From Opisthorchis felineus (Eukaryota; Platyhelminthes; Trematoda; Opisthorchiida; Opisthorchiidae): a stretch of 64,000 nucleotides of DNA. Positions within the stretch are counted from its first letter, which is position 1. Each line of letters begins with the position of its first letter. A program made the position numbers and the translations under genes. Under the pieces are notes generated by a model, which ran no database searches, was not told where the DNA came from, and saw only the letters and a program-made list of their open reading frames with translations. Where the stretch lies: positions 50,172 through 114,171 of the forward strand of contig SJOL01004603.1 of assembly GCA_004794785.1 (NCBI GenBank), in the 5' to 3' direction. Shown one piece after another: positions 14,401 through 26,200 of the stretch.

Positions 14401-17400
14401 CGTAATCCCGTGCACAATAAATACCCTCAAGCATAATGAAAGGATCAATAGATCAGACGTATCATAGTTCACAAAAGACCATTAAGCGCTTGCCTTTAGG
14501 CATCGATTGTGGATGTCACAGCCACTATTGTTGCAGGTTCGCAGTCCATCATGCTCCAAGTTCAGATATAAAAACAGGTAATATAGTTGAGACGTTGGGA
14601 AGTTTTAGGCTTCAACAGATAAAATAAGCAGGTTCACTGGAGGGCTAAGAAGAAAGTACCGTCGAGTTAACACCCCGCAGTTTTGGTACTAAGCAGAATC
14701 TAAAACTTTTAACAATCCGAGGACTGAGAGAGAATTTTTATCGAAGAATCCGCGTGGTAGACTGGCATCCGCTTCTGTACTCGCCTGTAACTTCAATCTA
14801 CCGTGCACGAGGTTACATGCGGTCTGTGCTGAGCTGCACGTACAAACAACTGAACGTCCTATAATTGGTGTACAGTTGAGGGGATAAAACCAGAGGCTAA
14901 ACAGGAGGAGACAGTTCTAAGGACACCTGCGCAAACACGACCGCATTTACCGCAGATCCAGTTATGTCTCAAAATCGAGGAGCTACAAAAAGACCGTCGC
15001 ATACAAAATCCATTTCGTCTGCTTGAAGTTGCTGATCATTAAACTGGGCACTCTTGTGAGCATCACCTCTCTCCGTGCCGTCATCACTTCACGAAATTCA
15101 CGCTCATAGCCTTAGGACTTGCAGCCGAAGCATCTAGATTTAATAGGGTTGTCCTTTAACGTTGACCAGTTGATCATACAGAATCTACTTCGGGATCCTG
15201 AAGCTCACAAGTTTTCAAACACGCCCAAGTCACCATAGACGGCTGAATATGCTCGTGGCCGTCGTTGCCTCATAATGCGTCTGTAGGGGAACATCTGACT
15301 CTGGCATCAGTTCCCTCCAGAGAATGCCATTTATAAGCCTCAGGAATCCAAAATGAAATCCGTCCAAATACCGGATATTGCACCGGCACGTGGTCAGCGT
15401 TTTTACATGGCACCAGAGGACAGCTTGGTGTTGAATCACAGGTTCCGGTTCCTTCGCACTGGTGTCTGCAGTTCGCCATACGCCACACTCAATTTGGCAT
15501 CACATGACCTCAGGTTACGGTCAACGGACAATGTGCTACCAAGATAGAAGAAATCTGCACAGTACTCAACAACCTCAGTTCCAATCTTGAGGCAACTAGC
15601 AGTGCTGAAGACCGAACTTAACGCACGTCGACGAATAACGAGAATTTTCTTCGAGTTGATGCATAGGGCAAACTGCACAGCGACAGACGCAAACTACTCG
15701 CCTAGGCGTTGCAGCTCACCAGTTGTACGTGCCAGCAGTGTAGACTAGCATGCAAACATGAGGAAGTGGACCCTAGTTTGATAGGACAGACTTCTCACCA
15801 AAATGCCTAATATCGGAAAGACGCCATTAAGATGATATTCTAGGTGTGTGCCAGAGTCGTCGCTCAGGAAAGCTACTTCCACTATGTGCGTTAGACGCAG
15901 ACTCGGGAGAGATGGCACAGGGATGCACATCTGTCGACTGCGAGTGAAGATTTCAGGTTAATCGTTTGGATCTTCTTCGCACCCCACTACACAGACTTCG
16001 GATTAGATTCGCACGTTTTGGCGGATAGCCGTAATTTGAGAGAATCATCCATAGCACTTCCCGGTTAATGGAGTCGATAGTCCATGAAATCTACGATGGG
16101 ATAAGCAGTAGCTGTAGATTTCCGGCGGATTGTTCTGGAATCTCTCATGCAGAAATTATCAGGTTCATTGTGCTGTGATTAGCACAGAAACCACATTCTT
16201 ATTTGGCAATGTGTGGTTTGACCGCTCCAGCAGTGAGGCGGTTGAATGGCACTCCCCCAAAAGGTTACCCGCACAGCTCAGTAAGCTGATGCCTCTGTAG
16301 TTGCCAGGTGAGTTTTTGCTTCCTTTTCTTTTGTACAACCCCACCCCTAAATATCTCCCAACTATGGTAATATCTGCACTCTCTGGCAGACGATGTTGAC
16401 TAGTTGAAGAAGTGTCTTGTCCAAAGTCGGGTCACCAGGCTTGCAGAGTTCTGCTGGAAGCATGTCTTTCCTAGATGCTTTGCCATTCCGCAACTGCAAG
16501 TTCGTTTGCCGTATCCGTTCGGTGGACAAACGAAAGTCCATCTGCCAGAGTCTACCCACTACAGCCCTGACGACGTTCGTATGTCGGTTCAGCAGTTTGT
16601 TGACGCAATTTCGCTGGGCACCCATTATTTCGGCTTCAGTCCCGTGTCAGCATCCTTTATAGTTTGAATCGGTTTGATGCGGACAAAAGCTGTAGAAAGC
16701 GTTTTATCCTTTCTGAGCACGAGCTGTTTTACATTCTGTTTGTTATCGTCAAACCCTTCAGGGCCTCTTGGTAGTAGTATTCCGGACATCCTGGCGGCCA
16801 TTCTCAGTATTCGGTGCTTCCAGTTCTGCTACGCTTCTATTGGCGCGTTCGATTATCTGAGGTTTGTAAATTGGGAAGCTATCTTATATTGGTCGATGAA
16901 ACCGGTTTTGGGATCCTTCAGATATGTTGCTTGAAAGCCTATGCGTGGAACTCATCTTTGTTGCTGTCTGCCGAGCAAAGTGTTGACTATGCACTCTGAT
17001 CAGTGTCACTTAGCTTCAAGCAGTTAGTCCATCCGCAATGAAGCAAGACATGGATTGATTTCAGGGATTGTGAATCAAGCACTTTTGGTGCATCTGGAAA
17101 GGGATAACAAACACCATGATCCCCTAGCAGAAAGCCTATTCATTAGAAGGTGTATCTAGTAACAGCTTCTCGAAAAAACCCTTGATCATCCAATAATGGT
17201 TCGTTCACGGTTACTTATACCTTCAGTCTGATTGCAAGCAAGGTCTTGAAGGACGATCGACCTGGTCATCAGTTTGATCAATCGGTCTTCCAACGTTATA
17301 CGAGAGCACTGAGATGCTCAGTCTGGCAGACAGTGCATCACTGTTTGTCTTCAACAGATCGTGTTTTGGACAGACCAAAAACGTGTATGCGACTTTGAAA

Positions 17401-20400
17401 GATAGTCTCAAACTGATGGACGATCCACCTTTGCAATTTCCCAGCTTAAGCCCGCAAAATCCTAGGTTTGAATGATCTTCTGAAGCAAATAATGGAGTCC
17501 TGCTTTGGTGTGTACCAAGAAGTGCAAGCGCATGGCGCAGACTGGAAAACGTCACAATGAAAAAGCAGGCTTTCGACGATTAAGTCAGACAAAGTTAACA
17601 ATAAGAACGTGGCTTAAATATGGTCCAAACATGCGACCTATCCCCGCGTCTAAACAGGTTTCTGAGAGACTTATGTGCATTGCTCTGACAATGGAAAAGT
17701 GGCATATGTTTTGGAAAGAATTTCCATATTTTTCATTTCTAAACGATTCTTAGTTGAAGTTGTGACCTAAATGTGAGGAATAAGTAGTTCCGGCCAATCA
17801 ACAGTCAGATGAAGGTAGAAAGTCAGGATCGTACAATTTCGCCCCGGGTGTTTTTCGTTTTCTCTTCGACAATGCGGCTTATGCAATGCCTAGATAACTA
17901 AAATTTGACAAGATGTACTTGCATACTGCTTACTGCCTATTGGAAAAATTGTGGATTACACTCATTAAAAACAAGGCGGTTCAATAACTTTGTTGCCGGG
18001 ATTACTGACTGAAACCATGAAATTCAAACAATTAGGTACGACATTCAAACGTTCATAAATGCCACAATGGTTTCATTTGAGACAGTGTGAAATATTGGCT
18101 AACCTTTATAATATCCCCCCGATGAACAAGTTCGACTGGTATCCTTTTTTCCGTCGCATTCGTATAGATGTTCTCAGTGATGTGTCGACTTGCTTCGTTG
18201 TGTGATTGTGTTTTAGATACGATTATGGACGCTTCTGTTGGTTTTAGAGCCAGCAGTTTTGTCAAGGCCTCGGAAGTTTTTCCCTAAATGGGACAAAAAG
18301 ATGCACATTCCGGTTTAAAATCAATTAGCGGAGCTGAAATCTGAGACGTCGGCACCAAAGCTAACAAAGTCGACGTCATACTGGTCGGATATGATATCAA
18401 CCATAGACTTAAGACCGATAATGCGAAGAAATCTTCTGCTCATCCGACTTAGAACGAGCCTATGAGCTAGGATATTGTGTGAATGTTTGTGAGTCGGGGG
18501 AAACGAGAGGAACGAAGGAAAAATTGATGGACTGGTTCAGTAGCATACGGTAGTACGACTGAATAATCGATGTGCTTGACAGCCTGTGAACAAAGTGTGC
18601 AGCATTTCCGTCCACCGTTTCGTTGTAAAACCGTTGAATCTGACCTTCTACAGAGCCAGGTGTTGCGGCTCCGCCTGAATTTTCCAACATATACCAGAGC
18701 AGGTCACTGAAACAGTCATTCATTTGCGTTCTTTCGAAATTTATCATTGTAACAACACACGGTGTGTTAAAGGAAGACGAATCCGTTCATTTCGTTTGAA
18801 AGCTATAAACTAGGTATCAATTGGATTAGCTCGATGGACAGTGGACGACATGATAAGGTGTTCTAATTGTCGGACACAAGCAACATAAAAATGCTGGCCA
18901 GGTGAACCTTAAACGATGGTTTCCGTGGCAGCAATGGGTTCATCAAGCGTGTAGTTACTATCGTTTAATAAACATGAACTCCCTACAGAACATATATGCG
19001 ATTGAACAATGAAGCCTGAAGAAGGCGTCTGACAAATTTCTCGACACTACCTTATCATCTGTAGTTAAATCGGCAGCTATAAACCGTATATAGGCTGTCA
19101 TCACCATTTCGTTCACCACAGATGATGACAAACATTTGGTGCACGGGTGGGTAGTGGCGACAGGCGACCTTCTTGATAAGCCTCGGTGTTTACTCAATGC
19201 AGACATAAAATATGCCTCTTACGGAGTTCATCTCCTAGAGTGACCAGTTATTATCGTAACCACTGATAACAACACCTAAGGAGAACACTGGTGCTTCACT
19301 GCCGTAGAGCTGCGCCCATTTATTTCAATAAAGCCTCATAATGAAAAACAAACAGGAACGGGGGTGGGAGGGAGACTTATGGATAGCCTACAACAAACTT
19401 CCGAGGTGCCTGCAGCTCAAACACTCAATCAGAAACTAAATAGAAGGTGGCAGCATAAACGCAGCTGACACGGGTCAGCCGCCATATCGTCCCCTGTCTT
19501 CAGCCAAGCAAAGGAAGTCACGTGGACCCCATCCTGGAGGGAGAACATCACCAACAGCACCGAAGCTTTTCTTAACAACCTTCATCCCCTTCTGCCATGT
19601 CAAATTCAGTCCACCTCTAGCTTTCCGCCACTCCGAATCAGGCACGGAAAGCAGAGCTCGTCTCTGCAGGCGGTAACTGGGCATGCGTAACACACGGCCC
19701 AGCCACCTTCGCTTGTAGTGATGGATTAGTTGTTCAAGGGAACTAAGCTCATTTCGTCTGTCGCATCATCGTCAAATCTAATGTAACTACCGAGATATGT
19801 CAAACTCTGAATACCTAGAGGCATGTTTAAAGACAGCACCCTAACCCTAACCCACTCAACTGCGCACTGATGATGTCTCCTCGTATGGTGACGAAACGTT
19901 TGCAAGCCAAATGCCAAGCTCGGCGAACAGATCAACAGCCACCTGATCAACAACCAATAAGACAGCACCTCCTGAAGTACGACTTGGCTTTTCGTGGGTG
20001 CGAAGCACATGCCTGAAAACTGGATGGCATCGATCAGTCTTTCTAGTATTGTTTGTGGTTGCTGCCTTTTTCCAAAGCAAGAACAACGTCATCTGCAAGG
20101 TAAACACCGTCATAGATGAGGTACCCACTCGGAGAGAACTGAACACAGGAAATTTGGAAACCTATCAGAGCTCGCCTCATTACTTCATCAATGAAAAAAG
20201 TATAAAAAAATGGGGACAGTGGCACCCTTGCTGGAAAGCGTGCCATACACTCTCGCGCGCCCAAAAAGCGATCAAACCAAGCGAACAACAATCCGCCGCT
20301 CTACGAAGGACTATCCTTATGAAAGGAAACCGTAATTCTATTTATCTTTCAAATGTTTGGGCAATTTTTGTTACCAAATAAACCAATCCGTCAAAAATTT

Positions 20401-23221
20401 CTAACTTCTCCACTAAAGACTGATTTCACTCACAATCACCGGAAGACGCTTTGAGGGTGTCAGCTTTGGCAGTCTGCCAAGGAAACATAGAAGCTACACG
20501 TAGAATAGCTTTTAAAATCTTTCATTTTGTCGATGTTTACTTTCTGATTTTGGCACCCAGCCAATCTGCATTACACTGGAGTTGTGTCAGTAGATGATAC
20601 ACCGAAGTGTTTTCCGCTTTCATTTGCGCAAACTTATGTTTACGCTGTATTATGCTTACTGAACTCACATGATACCATAGGTTGTCATACGACCTGAAAA
20701 ATCAGAAGTGAGTCGTAACCAGCCACTAAATTGGCCTGGAATTTATCACTCATACCAGCTTCTACATTTAGCTTGTGGTAATCATAAGGCCACAATAACA
20801 GTTGAGTAACGTAGAGCTAGGCGCATTCCAATTTTTCGCTAGCCCCGATTGTAAATTAGTGATAGCTTGTCGTTTGTAGTTAATCGAGCCCTGAGATTTC
20901 TGCGACGCCTAACTTTTTAAGGAGCCACGCAGACGTTGGTGGATTTCAATCTTCAAAAATAATCATTAGGGAATAACCAGTTTGAGAGGAACACTTCGAC
21001 AGATGGCAACAAAACATAAGGGCCATGCGTACAAAAACAGCTCCAGCCAGAATACTGTCCTGCTATAAAAAGCGCCGAGTACTCAGTTGATTTCATTCTG
21101 CAATTTTGGTATCATGCGCCTGCATGAGCCTACTCGCATCACCTCTGCATACGAGGACTGAATCTATCTGGTTTTATTCCCTTTATTTTGTTTTCCACCT
21201 CTTTTCACACAAGATATCATTTGATAAATCCGCTAAAGATGTAAATGCCAGAAATTACAATTGTTAAACATATCAGCGAATCATTAGCAGTCTATGTTGA
21301 GGAGTAACGGGTTGAAAAATGTGCCAAAAACTGATCACTGTGAGGGTCGGGGAAGTTGTCATTCTACGACACGCAATTTTTATTGAGTTGATTAACTTTG
21401 ATTGAATTTCAATTACTAAAAGGATGGTTACCACAAAGGGACGTCGCTTAACAGTAGGGACACTGCATTTTGAGTAGCTACTAAACAACTGAGCTTTTAT
21501 TGTGCCTGAAACAAGCGCTGTCACCCCTCAAAACGCACTGAAGGAGCGATTTGTAGCATCACTGACTGCATGTTAGTGTGTGATGACCACTACTCAACGT
21601 AAGTGATGTATCTGGCCTATCAGTGACTAGCTACAACTATTCAGAGTTATCTAATCGCAAGCAGGAGGCTTGATATAACAAGACGTGTTTATCCAAAAGA
21701 CGAGCAGACCTCAGACTGCCTTGGGATGATAGGTTGAGGACAACAGCTAACATCGTCAATAATGCACGGACCACTGATGGCACACAATTATCGAAGAACG
21801 TATGGGGCCCACCGTAGATAGACTTTGATCTATTGAAGGATGGTATGCAGGACCGGTGGGGTTTAGTAGCTGTCATCGTTTAAGCATGCGATGCTTATTT
21901 TTTTCGGAAATACTCTAAGAGAGATAGGGAATGACCAGAGTGTATCTAATTGTCCAGTGATACACAAACCTTTGCAATGTGTTCCAACCACCGACCCAAA
22001 GAGACGAAGACGAACAACATAGGCGAGGTTTCAAATACCGTACGCGGACTTGTTGGCCATTGAAAAACAATAGCGACGAGGAGGATAATGACGGAATATA
22101 GGTAGGCTATAGTTGTGGCCATGACAATCAGAACGTCCATATTGGCCATTCCGTGTGATATCGACTTGTATGCTTGCACATAGAAATAGCGTCCACCAAG
22201 TGTCTGCAGATGATAAGAAGGAAGAAAGGTAGAGGGTAGATCGCAAAACAGAAACATCGTCCAAATATGAGTAAAAGCCCGGAGAGACTAGAATATTTCA
22301 AAGATTTGAGATCGTCAAGAAAACGGATAGACCACAGTCTACAGTGTGAGTAGGATTGGTCAACGGAATGCAGGAAAATCCAAGTGTATCTCCCACAGGC
22401 TCAACACGACGCGCACGTTCAAACATCAACTTGACCAATCAGAAAAACGCTGACTATTCCAATGTTGATACCAACTGGTTCGTGACGTCTTGTTTGTCCG
22501 ACGTGTCCGAAAATTTGAACCAAAAAATTGCGCTCGAAGGCTTTCTTTTTCTTACCGCATCGACTGAAGTAACACGCTAGGGTATAGCATTGCTTACTAG
22601 CAGGTTATATGTGAACTGGCATCACACAACCACATTCGGATGGACGCTTTTAACAGCATAAATGTCTCAAACAACTACCACATACTCGAAGTTGATAATG
22701 GGCAGTGAACGTTTTGCGACACACAATGGTCTCCACTAAATGGGTATCAGGTAGTACCAGCAGTGGGAACTTACGATGCGGCACCGCTACTATTACCTCT
22801 TGCCGAACCGATCCACCGGCGTGGACTGCTCAAGAGGTTTCGGCAAAGAACTTGCCGACATGCGGTTCAGGTAACTTCCCTCAAGCGAGGAGTAACTACT
22901 GATGTTTCTCCAGATCATCCACAGTCCGCCACAATAGCATACTTAAAATATGGTCAACATTATACGCCGACGGCGCGTGAGAGGCTTGGTATCGTGTGCA
23001 GCGCGCTGGTTCCAGGGCTCCGAAAACATAACTCAGAGGTCCAGAGCAACCAGTTAGCTCTGAACAACGCTCAAAGCGGTAAAGAGTTACACTGTACAAC
23101 CGAACCAACCGCCGTAGTAAAAAGTAATAGGTTCCAAACCATGAGCTTAAAATCGCCACACTGACGTCGACGCCGGTCTATCAATTAGCAATAAACAACA
23201 ACCTGACTGTTTCTAAAATTC

Positions 23222-23263
<42 letters not shown>

Positions 23264-26200
23264 CTGTCGACAGAACAAAGTGAGCCAAAGGGACGTTGTC
23301 CAGCTATACCGATTAACAAGCAAAGTAGCACAAGAACAACCATCCAAATCTAGCTGAATCAACGCGAATAAGGTACAGTTATTTTCCCCCGAGAAAGGGG
23401 AGTTGAGGGTCAAATGCAGAATGGGAGGCATGCAAGGCTAATTAAAATGCCCAGATGGAACGCTTCTGAGCATGGAAAAATAAATAGGTTAAATAAGTTG
23501 AAATAAATGGAAACTGTGATTGAATGATTCGATCCAAAGAGATGTGGCACTATGGCATTGTTGGTATGTCTGGTGACACCACTACTAAACCACGTAGGAA
23601 TTGTTCTCCTGTACGGACGTCTGGTCATGTGTTCCATACCGTTCATTCCATAGAAATAAGCAAGTAGGTGAAACGAGGAAGCAGTTACAGAATCAGGACA
23701 TCCAGCTACTACCCGCTATTACTCAATGTGGTACTCGTCGGCCACCGGTGCCCCATACTTGACGAATAACTAAATCCAGCGGAACGACGAACAATTTTCA
23801 CTAAAGTCAACCCGCACGCACAGTTTACCCCGGAAATGGAGGTATCTTTTCTGGATATATACTTAAAGCGTCGCGATGACGAGATAACCCAACATTCATT
23901 CTTCCGGGTTTAACTCTGGAGTGGTCAAAACACATCCTAGAAATCTTTCTACAGAAGATAAAAGCAATCTGCTTCAGCGTTTGTGGAACCGCACTTAGAG
24001 CATATTCCCGTAAGATAAGTTCATTGAGGAGATAATGGTCTTAAGAAACGTGTTTGTAAATACTCTCTCTCTTACAACACTCTCAGACAGGAGAGTAAAA
24101 CACCCGATTAAAGCTGCACTTGTACCACCAGTTAGGAAAAATTCAGCCCATAAAACACTATTACATATGAGGAATACGTTAGCTCAATCAGAGATATAAA
24201 ACTTCACTACGGCACTCAACCAAACATGAGTAGATTAAGCTTCGTCCCTAAACCATTTTTGCTCTCCCAACAGTTTGATTCTACGACTGCTCTGTTTTTA
24301 CCATTTGGTGTATTCCTGCGGGACAAACCACAGGGATCGCACGACAAGACGTCCTTATGCACCGGAGAACAGTAGCCCACACGGGTGAATACTGGAGTCA
24401 CCAAATACACCAAAACTATCGTAGTGGCACATCTCGTTTGATCATATTATTTAATCACAGTTTCCACGGCGTTTCAACATATCTAAAGAATGCATGAGAG
24501 AAACCCATCGGCAGTGATGAATCACGCGTTGTCCAGAACTGAGACAACAGGCATTCGAGTGTTCAGTTCACTTGTCCATGCTCAGAAGCGTTCCATCGAG
24601 GCACTGTGATTATTCTGGAATGCCACCCATCCGGTATTTGGCCCTCAACTTGTCTTTTCCATAATTTGTTGGGGCTGCTTTGCCCGTTAAATGGTGTCCT
24701 GACAACAAACCTATTATCCATGTATTCATGTTTTTTTGTTTTATTTTGTTCTACTTTGATGAATTTGACTACATTTGGCCTGACGGCTGTCGCCGAAACC
24801 AAGCTTGTTCGCCACAGGGTTTTATTCGCAGTAATCCTCATGGGATTATGTAATGAATATTTGTGCGATATTAATTTTCTCTACCGTCAATGAACGAACG
24901 TATGGCAGCTACGTAATCCGTTCTAGGTGTGTAGCTTCCCTATTAGTTACGATGGTGTCGATGGTGGTGTGGAGGAGACGGAGAAGAGTGGTGATTATCC
25001 ACATCAAATTAAAATACTGCACACCACAACGCGACCAATGAAACCACCGTTGAAGACACACTAGGCTCCAGGATTTAGCCAAAAGATGAGGTAAACCGTA
25101 TTATATAGTGACTTATTCACGGTGCGTACCATTTATCCAGAAATCAGATAGTACAGATAGTTATTTCCCGTGGTGCAACGAATAACTTGATTAAGGGCCA
25201 TGACTAACTGAATGTCTTTACCATACTGTTATCCGAAGGGAAAAATATTCAGTTACCCTACGTATGCGGATTTACATAATTATTCTGAGGTGCGATGCGT
25301 CCCATCAGTCACTTCCATAGAGAATGCCGGCGTAACTGTGCAGAGAAGCGACAACAGTCACGTAAATAGAATAATATAGGGAAAGTTTGACACAGGCAAG
25401 TCTAGAATGGGAGAAATAATGAGGCGAATGTCACCGTCCAATAGTACGTGTTCGCTTAGCATCAAATCTGAAGTAACGAGTGGAGGTCTCTGTGTTCAAA
25501 AACACCACGTTGACCAAAAATAGCGTAAAAACCAAAGCAGCACTTCTACGGTGGCCTAATTTTCGTATCCACCTGGTGTATCAAAGTCCGTGTACACACT
25601 GGTCGATAACTGAACGCTATAGATCAACCTAAAACCAAAACGAATGATCATGGTTAGTTGAACCACCATGGGTTCGTCGAAATAGCTTGGGTGGCTTTGT
25701 CCTATATGGTGGAAGAGAATCAAAAATGCAAGTCAAAAGGTTTACTATGTCTAGATAAAGTTACTCATCAAAAAAGAGAAGATCGTGCGAGAGTCAAATG
25801 AAGATGCAGAAAACAACAAGTGAAAAGTGCTCACAACGAGACCAGTTTTGTTCAGCTTGAGAGCCGCTACAGGACTAATTTTCATTATCCACAATGTCGA
25901 TCCTTTCATGCTGGTAATACATGTGTTCCAAGGGAATGATTTCCCGTTTCGTACACAAGAAAAAAAGTGTTAAATGTTTCAGAAACATAAACGAGTAGTA
26001 GGAAAATGAAGGTGGTCAAAGGTTTTGAATCAATATCCAGTCACTTACTTTATTTGAGTTATTGACTGGGGGTCTACTAAGAGTCTATCTAGCCAGAAAA
26101 AATTAAGATCATATCATATGGCCACATTTAATAGATCGTTACGGAGCACCTTCTGCCCCTGGCATCCAACTGCACATTTCCGTGTGGGTTCACACCGCGG

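Larger units (their letters stand above)
13389..18103 (-). other. ATP7: ATP7 intron 11
   Basis: About 4.7 kb. It contains a decayed non-LTR RT at 15.2-16.7 kb and an AT-rich stretch at 13.6-13.7 kb. The remainder shows nothing recognisable. Confidence 0.8.
19475..20300 (-). pseudogene. Non-LTR retrotransposon remnant (CR1-like), RT catalytic box and C-terminus
   Basis: From high to low coordinates: [20 protein letters not shown] (usual RQGCPLSPFLFNFVID), [12 protein letters not shown] (the catalytic YADD box, altered to YLADD), [24 protein letters not shown], and [20 protein letters not shown] with [10 protein letters not shown]. Frame changes and stops make it a pseudogene. A 118-bp element with an 11-bp target duplication interrupts it at 19830-19969. 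Sequence like its usual 3' end (CTACGGCAGTGAAGC) appears near 19305-19276. Confidence 0.75.
18284..21969 (-). other. ATP7: ATP7 intron 10
   Basis: About 3.7 kb. It contains a non-LTR retrotransposon remnant (19.27-20.3 kb) with the 118-bp hammerhead-like insertion inside it. Nothing is recognised in 20.4-21.9 kb. Confidence 0.8.

Noticed and set aside
19838..19853. Telomere or interstitial telomeric array
   Set aside because: Only two units, ending exactly at a target duplication. It is part of the inserted element, not a chromosome end.
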